A DNA stretch of 64,000 bases from Clostridia bacterium (GCA_017528085.1 JAFXPH010000002.1:469898-533897), one strand, 5' to 3'. Shown: positions 43,883 to 53,470, numbered from the stretch's first letter. A program made the numbers and translations. Notes: a model not told the origin generated them from the letters alone.

Positions 43883-46345
43883 TTATTTATAAATTATTCT
43901 TACTTCTTTTAAAACAAATCCCATATTTGTTGTTGTGCCTAAATTAGCTCTATCTCTAAATCCTAAATATAATTTGTTTAATTTACTATTTCCTATTCCA
44001 GAATAAATATCTAGTGTATCTTTAAAGTCAACTCTTATAGTTTGTTGATTTGCTACATAGTTAGTTAAATTATATAAGCCTATTTTTCTTCCATCTTCTT
44101 CAACAAAATCATTAGGATTGTATGCTGGTGTTCCTCCAGATCCTGCTGTTCCACCATTAATGAATACTGATGTTGCAACTACAGGAACTCCTACAGATCT
44201 ATCATCTGATGATTTTGTATTAGCTACAACAATTTCTACAGCTTTTATCTCACTAATATCTTTTGCACTTGAATGCTTAAATCCAATTACAACACCTATG
44301 TTATCGTTTCCAAATACCAATCCACCATTGTTTTGTCTTCCATTTTTATAAAAGTCATAGTTACCACTAATATCTCCTTGAGATCCAACAGCATCTGGTA
44401 TTAATATTTCAAATCCTTGAGAGTTTTCAATTGAATTTGATTTATAAATTTTATATCTCTCTTTTGCAAGAGTCATATAATATAGTAACATTCTACCTTC
44501 TGATAATGCTCTTGGATCTAGATTAGAATTATATGCCGTTATTAATTCACCAGTATCTGGTCTAACAACATCCTTCTCATAATTTGCATTAACAGCACAG
44601 TAATAACATCCATAATATTTATGATCATAAACATTAGTTGCTAAGTTTTTATCATAAACTTTATCATATTTTACTTCTTTTGAAATAAATGATTCATAAT
44701 CACCTATATGATTTCTTACTTCTGCTTGACTACTTGGTACATTAAATTCTGGACAATCTATCTTATGATAAATAATATTACTTTCATCAGTTGTAGGTTT
44801 ATTTACATAGTATAATTGGTCCGGAATTACTGTAAATTCATTATTTGTACTAGATACAACACAATAATTACTATAAGTTTTAAGTCCAACACTTAGCCCT
44901 TGCATAAATGTTGCGATAGATACTCTTGAAGTAATTCTATCCCAGTCATCTTCTGAAATAACTGGCATTTCAAAATCAAATGTAGTTGCACTCATTTGAT
45001 TATATTCTGACATTGATAAATTCAAATTAAATTGTATTGAATTTTTAATTACGTTATATTTATGTAGTGCAAAATCACTATCAACTAAATCAGGATTTTG
45101 TGCTCTATTAAATACTAATTGATCTGGGTTTCTACTAAAGTCAACTACTAGTGAATATCCTGCGTTTTCCTCGTCCAAAGAGTTTCTATATGCTTCATTA
45201 TTTATTTGTGATATATACTCTTTAACACTTGCATTATTTAATGTTCCAAGTTCATCGTATACCCAGTTTGAGAAATTATATGCAGAAACATAATAAGCAA
45301 TAGCCATACATCCTGCATTAGTTGTACTTGGTATTACTATGTCAGTTCTACCACCATCTTTGTTTGGCACATGAAGAGTAAGAGTTGCAGCTCCTCCTAA
45401 ACCAGATACATAATCAAATATTTCAGTATCTGATACATCAAACATTTCAGGATGGTTTGTAGTTATATTGCCAGAAGCATCTTCTAGTAATGATATATCC
45501 ATTAAATATCCTGATTTAGAATAATAAATATCATTTATATATCCATAGATATTAATATAATTGTCCAATGTGTAATTTACAACAACATCGATATTTTCAC
45601 CTTCTGGTGCATATCTTGCGGCATATGGAACATAAGATTTTAATACATAATCAGTATTAAATTTTGTATAAGCACCTGAACTTGCTGTTGGTTCAATAAT
45701 TGAAGCAACGTAAGTTGGATCATCTACATCCCCTTCTTCAAGCTTATACATTAACATTCCAACTTCCTCATTATTAGCAAAAACACTAAATGGTCCTATT
45801 ACTTCTGCACCTGTTTTTGAGTTATAATAATGCGTATCCCCTGTTTCTGGATCTTCAGTAGGTTGATAAAAATGATAAGTACGATAAGTTTCACCATCAT
45901 CACCAACAACAGTACCAATTTCACTTACACCAGGGTCACCTACATATACAACTTTTCCTGTTGAATCTGAACATACAACTGGAGTTCTTGTAGGCGCATA
46001 AATATAATAGCCATCATACAATGTATATAAAATGGCTGGTATATATGGTTGTAGTGCAGAATGAGATGCGTTAGACATGCCAAAATTCGTTGATAAGGAA
46101 TTCATAAATGTGTTACTAGACGCACTTATAATACTTCTCAACGAATCTGAAACTGATGATAAATTTTCATTTGCTGTATTTAATTCTAATGCAGACATTG
46201 CATCATGAGTAGCATCCAATAGTTTTGTGTTATATGACATTTGTGTCGTTATAGTTGTTATTTGTGCATGCACATAATAAGAAAGTATCAAAACTATTGG
46301 AACTACAATTAGACAAAAAATTACACTTAATCCTTGTAACTTCAT
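43883..46345 (-). CDS. Large single-pass extracellular protein of the Tad-like locus
   Basis: The 820-residue protein has an N-terminal hydrophobic helix (about 5-27), a short coiled segment (about 35-75) and a large extracellular region with no signal cleavage site. A stretch YIPAILYTLYDGYYIYAP lies near residue 105. A Cys cluster, CPEF... and YYGCYYC, is found at about residues 545-600, and a beta-rich C-terminal domain (about 640-820) resembles a lectin or concanavalin fold in pattern only. It is the last gene of the locus. Its size and position suggest a tip or adhesive subunit, by analogy with the large TadE/TadG-type minor subunits of Tad loci. Family not recognised. Confidence 0.65.
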   Translation of the reverse strand: MKLQGLSVIFCLIVVPIVLILSYYVHAQITTITTQMSYNTKLLDATHDAMSALELNTANENLSSVSDSLRSIISASSNTFMNSLSTNFGMSNASHSALQPYIPAILYTLYDGYYIYAPTRTPVVCSDSTGKVVYVGDPGVSEIGTVVGDDGETYRTYHFYQPTEDPETGDTHYYNSKTGAEVIGPFSVFANNEEVGMLMYKLEEGDVDDPTYVASIIEPTASSGAYTKFNTDYVLKSYVPYAARYAPEGENIDVVVNYTLDNYINIYGYINDIYYSKSGYLMDISLLEDASGNITTNHPEMFDVSDTEIFDYVSGLGGAATLTLHVPNKDGGRTDIVIPSTTNAGCMAIAYYVSAYNFSNWVYDELGTLNNASVKEYISQINNEAYRNSLDEENAGYSLVVDFSRNPDQLVFNRAQNPDLVDSDFALHKYNVIKNSIQFNLNLSMSEYNQMSATTFDFEMPVISEDDWDRITSRVSIATFMQGLSVGLKTYSNYCVVSSTNNEFTVIPDQLYYVNKPTTDESNIIYHKIDCPEFNVPSSQAEVRNHIGDYESFISKEVKYDKVYDKNLATNVYDHKYYGCYYCAVNANYEKDVVRPDTGELITAYNSNLDPRALSEGRMLLYYMTLAKERYKIYKSNSIENSQGFEILIPDAVGSQGDISGNYDFYKNGRQNNGGLVFGNDNIGVVIGFKHSSAKDISEIKAVEIVVANTKSSDDRSVGVPVVATSVFINGGTAGSGGTPAYNPNDFVEEDGRKIGLYNLTNYVANQQTIRVDFKDTLDIYSGIGNSKLNKLYLGFRDRANLGTTTNMGFVLKEVRIIYK

Positions 46346-46362
46346 TCTTTATTCCTTTGTTA

Positions 46363-46896
46363 TTAATTTGATCCTGTTGCTGTTACAACTCCTGAGTGAG
46401 CTACAGAAACTGTAGAAGTTCCTGAACCTGAAATTGAATAGAATACATCTCTAATAGATTGAGCTATAGTTTTATTTGTATTCTTAACTGAGCAAGAGAA
46501 TATATCTCCTTCTTTTAGTGAATAAACACCATTTCCATCATCTTGTTGTAAAACATCTGTGATTTGAGAAGTATATACTGAGTAGTATACGTTCTCACCT
46601 ATTACTTGGCCTTGTGTCCAAGCTGATTTTTTACCAATATTTTCATCGATGACTTTTACTTCCATTTCTACATCAAAGCTATTACCTGTAGCTTCAATTC
46701 TAGAAATTAGTCTATCATAGTTATCTGCTGTAATTTTTCCTACTGCCCTTGAATCGTCAACAAATTCTGTAACAGCTGCTTGAACTGCTAATTGTGACAT
46801 ATCGTCTGTTCTTTCTGCAACAGACATCAAAGGAAATACGAACATTAGTATAGCTGCTAAGAAAACAGCAATAATTGTTATAAGTGTATCACTCAT
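46363..46896 (-). CDS. Small pilin-like subunit (TadE/F-type), starting MSDTLIT
   Basis: The 177-residue protein starts directly with a hydrophobic helix (residues 4-24) preceded only by M-S-D. The segment TEFVDDSRAVGKITADNYDR (about 44-63) resembles the region after the helix in pseudopilins of Firmicutes Tad-like loci. The rest is beta-rich and ends in a Ser/Thr-Gly tail. There is no leader peptide. It is 14 bases from its upstream neighbour. Confidence 0.65.
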   Translation of the reverse strand: MSDTLITIIAVFLAAILMFVFPLMSVAERTDDMSQLAVQAAVTEFVDDSRAVGKITADNYDRLISRIEATGNSFDVEMEVKVIDENIGKKSAWTQGQVIGENVYYSVYTSQITDVLQQDDGNGVYSLKEGDIFSCSVKNTNKTIAQSIRDVFYSISGSGTSTVSVAHSGVVTATGSN

Positions 46897-46909
46897 AATA
46901 TCCTCCTCT

Positions 46910-47695
46910 TTATTCTTCTACTTTTAAAGTATATGTTATTATTATTTTTGACAAAGCTTGTTTATTACCAGTGATTGTCTCTAATCCATCCTCAGATGAA
47001 ATAGTATCACCGGCATAATTGTATTCAACAAAAGTTTCTTCTATATACGGTTTTTTATTTGGATCCGCAACTAAAGAATCATACTTTTCTTTGTATTCTT
47101 TTAAATTGTTTATTTCTTCTCCAGGAACATCTGTTGGTATTTCTGAAGAGTAATTAACAAATTGGTTGTTAATAAATCCAGCAGTACCATTTATATAATA
47201 GTCAACTCTTGTTTTACAATCAGTTTCTCTGTTACCTAACCATGGTGATTCAAACATGTATACTACCCTACTAGGATCATTATACATTAGATGTAGAGCT
47301 TGAGCTGCTGCATTTTCTGGTTTTTCTCTTTCATTTACAGTTAATGCAGCTGCATTTCTTACTTTTTCCTCTAAATCTACATCAAACACTTGAAGTACTG
47401 TGCTTTTGCTTATATTATTGCCTGATGAGTCTGTACCATCACAGATTTTAACACAAAAACTTTCTTTATTATATCTGTATAGTGTAGGTATAATTGTATC
47501 AAAATCTACACGTCTCTTTGTCAATTCATTTCCATTAACAGATATGTTTTCAAAGAAATTAGAACTATCAGCATAATAAAGGATTTGTTCAGAAGTTGCA
47601 GTAACAGTGTTTACTAAATACATAGTCGCACTCAATGCAATTACAAATACTAATATTGAAAAAGCCATTATAGCGGCTGTTACTGCATCTTCCAT
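46910..47695 (-). CDS. Small pilin-like subunit, starting MEDAVTAA
   Basis: The 261-residue protein begins MEDAVTAAIMAF and enters a hydrophobic helix (about 7-30) without a leader. The extracellular part is about 230 residues long and includes two Cys (SFCVKICDG). It is TadE-like in layout. The acid at residue 2 matches the MENA proteins of the same locus, but the motif downstream of the helix does not. Confidence 0.62.
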   Translation of the reverse strand: MEDAVTAAIMAFSILVFVIALSATMYLVNTVTATSEQILYYADSSNFFENISVNGNELTKRRVDFDTIIPTLYRYNKESFCVKICDGTDSSGNNISKSTVLQVFDVDLEEKVRNAAALTVNEREKPENAAAQALHLMYNDPSRVVYMFESPWLGNRETDCKTRVDYYINGTAGFINNQFVNYSSEIPTDVPGEEINNLKEYKEKYDSLVADPNKKPYIEETFVEYNYAGDTISSEDGLETITGNKQALSKIIITYTLKVEE

Positions 47696-47726
47696 ACTAA
47701 AATCCTTTCTTACACTTTATTATTTT

Positions 47727-48212
47727 TTAATTATCATCTGGAACAAAATTAACTTTATCATTTTTTTCATATTTAATTATTATTCCATTTAAAATTCCTT
47801 TTTTTGAATATTTAAATTCAATATCATAAGAGTGTTGAGAATCAATTTGACTTTCAATTTCTCTTATTTCTTCATAGCAAGGTTCTTCAACAGTAGAATT
47901 AATAATAGAATAGTCTCCACCATTTTTAAATTTATAACAAATATCTGGAAGCATCATAGGATCATCTGAATGATTCTCTGCATTACTTGCCACTTGCTGT
48001 AAAAATTGAATTACTTTTGGTCCTGCTTTATGTCCTTTAAATCCAGACCACTTAGAAGATAAGTCTTCAAACCCCTCAGCTGTAACAAGTTCATCAGATA
48101 CTTTTTTTGGTTGAGATTGGAAATATAAGTATATAAAGAATACAAATAAACCTACTACTATTAATATACCTAATACTTTTGCAATTTTTTTAAAGTCTAC
48201 TGTGTTTCCCAT
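47727..48212 (-). CDS. Pilin-like paralogue with a basic N-terminus
   Basis: The 161-residue protein has a hydrophobic helix at about 13-32. Its outer domain is clearly related to the next gene upstream: LSSKWSGF...GPKVIQFLQQVASNAEN...LPDIC and HSYDIEFKYS align with its FNSQWESY...GSNVKSM...NAQT...LPDLF and HEYFVEIHYS. The N-terminus (MGNTVDFKKIAKVL) is basic and not MENA. It may be an accessory subunit derived by duplication. Confidence 0.65.
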   Translation of the reverse strand: MGNTVDFKKIAKVLGILIVVGLFVFFIYLYFQSQPKKVSDELVTAEGFEDLSSKWSGFKGHKAGPKVIQFLQQVASNAENHSDDPMMLPDICYKFKNGGDYSIINSTVEEPCYEEIREIESQIDSQHSYDIEFKYSKKGILNGIIIKYEKNDKVNFVPDDN

Positions 48213-48230
48213 ATTTTCCTACCTTACTTA

Positions 48231-48824
48231 TTATTCTCCAGTTCTACCTGTGCTTAATACACTATTGTCATAGCAATCTGTTGGAGCTTCATCTACCATT
48301 CCAACATCATCAATTGTATCGTCTTCATAGAAGTCTTTTATTAAGCTAACTCCATCTGGTTGATAGTAGTGAATAGCTACAGCATCAACTAAAGATGTGT
48401 TTACTGAATAGTGAATTTCAACAAAATATTCATGTTTATTTTGGATAGCTGATCTTGCAGCGTTAAATCCTTGAACGTTTTTGTTATCCATAATGTATGA
48501 ACCAACATATCTGAATGTTTGTGCTGCAGCATCATCTTCAGTTGGTTGTAAGAATAAATCAGGAAGTTTAGTTTTTTCTTCCTCATTTGTTTGTGCGTTT
48601 GCAATAAGTTTAGAAATCATTGATTTTACGTTTGAACCAGGTTGTTTTCTTTCATAAGACTCCCATTGACTATTGAAAGCGTCTTTTGATTGTGTTGAAA
48701 TTTGATCACTTGCCTCATAAATTGAGTTTGATGAACTATTGTAAATGTACATACCAATAGCTATGATCAAAATTGATAATAAAATAGCACCAGCTATAAT
48801 AAGTGCCTTAGAAGCATTCTCCAT
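48231..48824 (-). CDS. Pilin-like subunit, starting MENASKA
   Basis: The 197-residue protein starts MENASKALIIAGAI and its hydrophobic helix runs from about residue 6 to 28. The motif FNSQWESYERKQPGSNVKSM (about 50-69) follows the helix, as in its relatives. It has a strong ribosome binding site (GGAGG) and an 84-base upstream gap that may hold a promoter, so it could be the major subunit. No cleavage site is visible. Confidence 0.68.
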   Translation of the reverse strand: MENASKALIIAGAILLSILIIAIGMYIYNSSSNSIYEASDQISTQSKDAFNSQWESYERKQPGSNVKSMISKLIANAQTNEEEKTKLPDLFLQPTEDDAAAQTFRYVGSYIMDNKNVQGFNAARSAIQNKHEYFVEIHYSVNTSLVDAVAIHYYQPDGVSLIKDFYEDDTIDDVGMVDEAPTDCYDNSVLSTGRTGE

Positions 48825-48907
48825 AACTTCTTTCCTCCTTTGTTAATATATAAAAATTTTATCTTTGTAAATACTATATTATTCTATAGTAAATATTAAG
48901 AACTTAA

Positions 48908-49372
48908 TTAATATGCAGAGTTTCTTTCTGATTCTTCTGATTGAACAAAAATCATTTGAGATACTCTACCTGTTTTTTTGTGATATTGAATGTCTGTACA
49001 TTCAAATTTAGCATCACTATAAGCATTGTTGAAATCTTCTAACCCTACTTCTATGAAATCTTCCATTGCAAATTCTTCTTCGCTTCCGCTTAGATAAATA
49101 AATATTTTAGTAGAATTTTTATTGTCGGGTACATAGTATCCGTCTTCATCTACTTTGATTTCATAATTAAGATTGTTTTCAACAGCCATATTTATAACTG
49201 AAGATACATCTAAACCATTTACCTCACCCTCAACATACTTTTCAAATTTTTGATTGTAGGCAATGGTTTGATAATCTTTTCTTTCAAATTTAATTGTATA
49301 GCCAGAAACAATATATATTATTAATCCAACTACCCCTATTACTAATAAAATCCCTGGTAAATATTTTTTCAT
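48908..49372 (-). CDS. Pilin-like paralogue with a Lys-starting helix
   Basis: The 154-residue protein starts MKKYLPGILLVIG with a hydrophobic helix (about 5-25). The outer part carries YNQKFEKYVEGEVNGLDVSS and NMAVENN (about 39-68), which align with FNKGFEVY...GVDVLSCLNKAKSNN of the MENATKAL protein (50165-51373). An internal promoter lies just upstream. It may be a signal-peptide or anchor variant of the same family. Confidence 0.62.
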   Translation of the reverse strand: MKKYLPGILLVIGVVGLIIYIVSGYTIKFERKDYQTIAYNQKFEKYVEGEVNGLDVSSVINMAVENNLNYEIKVDEDGYYVPDNKNSTKIFIYLSGSEEEFAMEDFIEVGLEDFNNAYSDAKFECTDIQYHKKTGRVSQMIFVQSEESERNSAY

Positions 49373-49393
49373 GTCTATTCCTTTATAAAAATA

Positions 49394-49422
49394 ATTATAT
49401 CATAATATTGCTCTCTATACAA
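49394..49422 (-). promoter_or_regulatory. Possible internal promoter in the pilus-like operon
   Basis: Minus strand TTGTAT (49422-49417), a 17-base spacer and TATAAT (49399-49394). It would drive 49372 and the genes below it. Confidence 0.5.
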
Positions 49423-49437
49423 GCAATATCAGCTATT

Positions 49438-50148
49438 TTATGGCGTATTCATTCTATCTATTTGTTTATCCCATTCGCTAGATAATAAACTGTTATTCAT
49501 TATTTCAGGAACCTCATCTAACTTAACCATGGTAAACCTAATATATGATATCTTTGTATCATTCATATCTGGGTTATAATCTGAAAATTCAGTTCCTGCT
49601 AGAAGTTCTCCATCAAAATTATATAAATAAATTAATCCACCATTACTAGCGCTTATAACTGTAGATAATGGAAAATCTGTTTTAGATAATGATATATCAT
49701 CTAAAATATCATATAGTCTCCTTTTTACAGACATATCATTTCCTTCTACTGCTCCCTCATAGACTTCGCCTTTTTCTAAGTCACACTCACTATCAGGAAA
49801 AATAGAATAAAATTCTCCATCTATATCAATTTCAATTGTTAATGAGTTTCTTGGATCTTGATCATTTACTTTATTAATATTATATGCATAATTGCAGGCT
49901 GAAATAACATCTAAAAAAGAATTAGCTTGCATAATTGACATCTTGCCGCCTTCTTCATGTACTCCAACTGTTCTTTGATAAGGAGTTATCTTAGAGTTAA
50001 AAGTTTCAATTTCTACAGTTTTTCTATTTGATTCATAAGTATCTCCTAGAATAGCTCCTGTTCTAAATAAATATACAATTAATGTTAAAATCATTACACC
50101 GATTAGTGTAGTAGCAGCTATAAGTGCTGCTTTTGTTGCGTTTTCCAT
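49438..50148 (-). CDS. Pilin-like subunit, starting MENATKAA
   Basis: The 236-residue protein starts MENATKAALIAATTLI; the hydrophobic helix covers about 6-28. After the helix there is FNSKITPYQRTVGVHEEGGK, related to the FN...Y(R/K)...G motif of its relatives. The outer domain is acidic, with one Cys pair (SACNYAY and DSECDLE). Leaderless and single-pass, 16 bases after the previous gene. Confidence 0.66.
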   Translation of the reverse strand: MENATKAALIAATTLIGVMILTLIVYLFRTGAILGDTYESNRKTVEIETFNSKITPYQRTVGVHEEGGKMSIMQANSFLDVISACNYAYNINKVNDQDPRNSLTIEIDIDGEFYSIFPDSECDLEKGEVYEGAVEGNDMSVKRRLYDILDDISLSKTDFPLSTVISASNGGLIYLYNFDGELLAGTEFSDYNPDMNDTKISYIRFTMVKLDEVPEIMNNSLLSSEWDKQIDRMNTP

Positions 50149-50164
50149 CTAAATTCCTCTTTTA

Positions 50165-51373
50165 TTAGATTTCTTGAAAGCAAAGAGTAATTATTGCACC
50201 ATTATCGCCATAAACTACTCCTGGCTCAGTTGTATCAATTGTTTGGCTTATAATTCCATCTGCAAATCCATTTGCATCGTAACTGTAAACTGTATTAATT
50301 GCAACACATTTAAATTTTCTTGATTTAAAATCAATTATTGCAGGTCTCCACTCTAAAGAAGACCATTTTTTAGTAAAATCCAACTCATTTGGATTCTCAT
50401 ATACTGTATTTGTATTATTATATACCCAAACATCTCCTGTTAATGGAGAACCAGCACCTGCTCCAGGTGAATGATAGATTGTTCCACAATATCTGTTATA
50501 AACCATTTGCCCAGCAGATGTATTGAATGTACCAAGACTAGTTAAAATTAATTTTAAATAATTGTTTTGATCAGCAATATTTTCTTTACTTCTAACTGGC
50601 ATTAAGTGATATATCCTATAGTTTTCTCCTCCTACTGATACTGTTGATACTGATTCGTCCTCAAAAGTTGAATCTAATTGATCTATTAATTCTAATTCAA
50701 ATTCATCGTCATTTTCAGCACCAAGACTATTTTGTGAAACGACATGAATTTGAGAATAATATGATGTACTTCCTCCTGGAGAAGTATTCTTCTTATAAAT
50801 CATTTCATATCTACTAACTGGAAGCATAAACTTTTGTGATAAAGCCATAACTTGGTTAGTTGCCAATGCTTCTGCAGTTCCTGTTTGATTTGCTATTTGA
50901 TTATCATATAGATTTTGAAGTGTAAAATTATTACTAAGCATATTAGAAAAATTTGCATCATTTTTCAAAGTACGCCAACTAAGCTCTTGCTCCATAACTT
51001 TATTAGCAGCCATATTTTCTTCATAATACTTAACTGTTATTCTTTCTTCTAATGGTGATTTTAATGCAACAACAACATCAATAGCATTTTCTCTTGAAGA
51101 TAATGCACCACTTATAAAACTACCAGTAATATATTTTTCGTTGTTACTTTTAGCCTTATTAAGGCATGATAATACATCAACGCCATACATTATCTTTTTA
51201 TCATATACTTCAAATCCCTTATTAAATTCTGCTATCGCTTCAGCTTGTGCTCTTGCATCTTCTTCTAATGGTAGCTGTCTTATTCTTCCATATCCATATA
51301 ATAGTACAGATAGAATAATAACAGCTAACATAACATTACATGCAATTATAAGCGCTTTTGTTGCATTTTCCAT
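50165..51373 (-). CDS. Largest MENA-type pilin-like subunit
   Basis: The 402-residue protein starts MENATKALIIACNVML with a hydrophobic helix at about 6-27. It shares the motif FNKGFEVYDKKIMYGVDVLS, then CLNKAKSNN, with the family. A long outer domain follows, about 330 residues long, with no recognisable fold. It lies just after the membrane platform gene, where Tad loci hold their pilins. Confidence 0.66.
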   Translation of the reverse strand: MENATKALIIACNVMLAVIILSVLLYGYGRIRQLPLEEDARAQAEAIAEFNKGFEVYDKKIMYGVDVLSCLNKAKSNNEKYITGSFISGALSSRENAIDVVVALKSPLEERITVKYYEENMAANKVMEQELSWRTLKNDANFSNMLSNNFTLQNLYDNQIANQTGTAEALATNQVMALSQKFMLPVSRYEMIYKKNTSPGGSTSYYSQIHVVSQNSLGAENDDEFELELIDQLDSTFEDESVSTVSVGGENYRIYHLMPVRSKENIADQNNYLKLILTSLGTFNTSAGQMVYNRYCGTIYHSPGAGAGSPLTGDVWVYNNTNTVYENPNELDFTKKWSSLEWRPAIIDFKSRKFKCVAINTVYSYDANGFADGIISQTIDTTEPGVVYGDNGAIITLCFQEI

Positions 51374-51391
51374 CTATTATTAAAATCCTTC

Positions 51392-53470
51392 CTACATCAT
51401 TGCAGACATACTTGCGAATGCTTCAGCCATACTCATCATACCAATTACACAAAGAGGTACAATTAAGTATCCAACAAATAGTGTTACCATTGGAGCAAAT
51501 CCGATAACTTTTCCTATCATAGCTTTTCTAGATATAAGTCTTTCGTTACCTTCTTTTCTCTTCTCTTGGTGATAATTTCTTTCTGTATCTAACTCATCGA
51601 AAGCTTCTCTAATTGGTATCTGCTCAACAGCAGCTTGTAAGCTTTCTACTATTCTTATTAATTGTTGGAATGATATCTCGTTTTTCCATTCTTCTAGTGC
51701 TTCCCAAGGTCCTGACTCATAGTTATTAACACATCTAGAGATTGGTTCTCTAAAGATATTTGAGTATCTCTCTAACCACTCAAGAATCATTTCAACGTTA
51801 ACTCTTTCAATCTTCATCAGCATCAAGATGATTGTCTGGAACTGCATTACTTCATTTTCCATTTCCATCTCTCTCATCTTCTTTTGGAACATTAATAGCC
51901 ATACTGGGCCATAATATCCAAGAACGCCTACACCGAAAGATAGTAATACTTCAAACCATTTTAAGTATGCTGATTGAACTATCTTTAGTTTTGTATAAAT
52001 TCTATCATATACTTTCTCCATATCATCATCAGATAAGCCAGCATATGGTTCTGAATCAAGAATTGCTTCTTTTAATTCTTCCTCTGTTATATCTAAATTA
52101 TCTTTACATGCATCTAAGACAACGTTATCATCAAGAGTAATTTGCATAGCCTTTTTCTCTTGTGACTCAGACATATTACCCATTAAGTTATAGTCTGATG
52201 TTGGCTCAGTATATTGATAATTTATTGTAAATCTGTGTGCTATAAATGTAACTAATAATGTAACTATAAATGCTACTATAGCAGCTAACAACCTATTTTC
52301 ATAGAACCACTCTATTTTTAGTTTAGATGCAGTATCTTTCATAAGTTGTGTTACTTTTCTATATTCCTTACTTCCATCTTTTGGTAAGAATAAATCTACA
52401 ATAAATTTAATAGGTTTTTTATCATATAATTTTTCTTGCCATGGATGCTCAACATTCTTTGCTTGTGCTGTACTACCATTATCTTTTAATTTTCTAGTAA
52501 GCATATAACAAATATATGTAAGTACGATAATACCTACTTGAGCAAGGAATCCTAATGTACCATTATAGAATTGTTTTGTGAAGTTGAATTGTCCTATTGC
52601 CCATGCTTTAACAACTTCTAGGAATAAAATTGGAACTGCTGCAATAATTGATAGTGATTGGAAAACATAGTCCAATTTATCTCTTTTTAAAATTTCAATT
52701 TGCATTTCTTGTGTGATATTATTTAAGTTCTTTAAATATAATGAAGAACCATCTTTATCTTTTCTATCACCAAATTCTTTTGTTAAGTATGATATACCAG
52801 CAAACTCTTTTAAGAAACTGTTTGGTGCTATATCGTAATATTTTTCAAGTTCCATTTCAGGATCATCTGAAATTAAAACTTCATATATTTTTTCAGCTTG
52901 TGCTGAAACTTTCATTTCATCATTTTGTGCAACTTCATAAATAGCTTCTTCAACCATGTTGTACTCGTGATAAGCGTGTCTGATCTCAGCAAAGAAATCA
53001 ACTTGTTCTCTTAATAGGTCGTTATCGATTTTATCAACCATACCAGAAATTACTGTTTCGATTAATACTATCTCAAATAGGATTAAGATACACATCAACA
53101 TATAATTTCCTTTAGTCATCATAATAATTGCGACTAAAACAATTATTGCAACTATAGAAACTTTTAACATAATCTGAGCAGCTTGCTTTCTCGTTAAAAA
53201 TTCATCTTCTAAGTTGATAATCTCTAATCTTCTTCTTAACTTTAATACATATCTTCTTGTTACAGGAAGTTTTCTACACCAAACATAGAACTTTTGGTAA
53301 AATACTTCCATATTAAAGAATGAATTTGTTTTAGTACCTTCTACTAATTGGGCTACATATCTAGTTTCTTTACCTTTCATCTTGTTGCTAATTACTAAAT
53401 ATGCAACAACCATGGCAGCAAATACACCAATACCACCAATTATTATGTACTTTAAGACATCTGGATTCAT
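51392..53470 (-). CDS. Membrane platform protein combining TadB- and TadC-like halves
   Basis: The 692-residue protein has an N-terminal helix (about 8-28), a helix pair near 105-145 and 275-335, then a second set near 395-420, 515-540 and 655-685. Helical cytoplasmic stretches in each half resemble the T2SF (GspF) domain, e.g. REQVDFFAEIRHAYHEYNM (about 155) and EVMQFQTIILMLMKIERVN (about 555). In usual Tad loci TadB and TadC are two genes; here both halves are in one chain. It follows the ATPase gene by 25 bases, as TadB does. Confidence 0.78.
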   Translation of the reverse strand: MNPDVLKYIIIGGIGVFAAMVVAYLVISNKMKGKETRYVAQLVEGTKTNSFFNMEVFYQKFYVWCRKLPVTRRYVLKLRRRLEIINLEDEFLTRKQAAQIMLKVSIVAIIVLVAIIMMTKGNYMLMCILILFEIVLIETVISGMVDKIDNDLLREQVDFFAEIRHAYHEYNMVEEAIYEVAQNDEMKVSAQAEKIYEVLISDDPEMELEKYYDIAPNSFLKEFAGISYLTKEFGDRKDKDGSSLYLKNLNNITQEMQIEILKRDKLDYVFQSLSIIAAVPILFLEVVKAWAIGQFNFTKQFYNGTLGFLAQVGIIVLTYICYMLTRKLKDNGSTAQAKNVEHPWQEKLYDKKPIKFIVDLFLPKDGSKEYRKVTQLMKDTASKLKIEWFYENRLLAAIVAFIVTLLVTFIAHRFTINYQYTEPTSDYNLMGNMSESQEKKAMQITLDDNVVLDACKDNLDITEEELKEAILDSEPYAGLSDDDMEKVYDRIYTKLKIVQSAYLKWFEVLLSFGVGVLGYYGPVWLLMFQKKMREMEMENEVMQFQTIILMLMKIERVNVEMILEWLERYSNIFREPISRCVNNYESGPWEALEEWKNEISFQQLIRIVESLQAAVEQIPIREAFDELDTERNYHQEKRKEGNERLISRKAMIGKVIGFAPMVTLFVGYLIVPLCVIGMMSMAEAFASMSAMM

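Noticed and set aside
48401..48604. 67-codon frame inside the MENASKA pilin-like gene
   Set aside because: Different frame on the same strand, no ribosome binding site, and the main frame has clear homology to neighbours.
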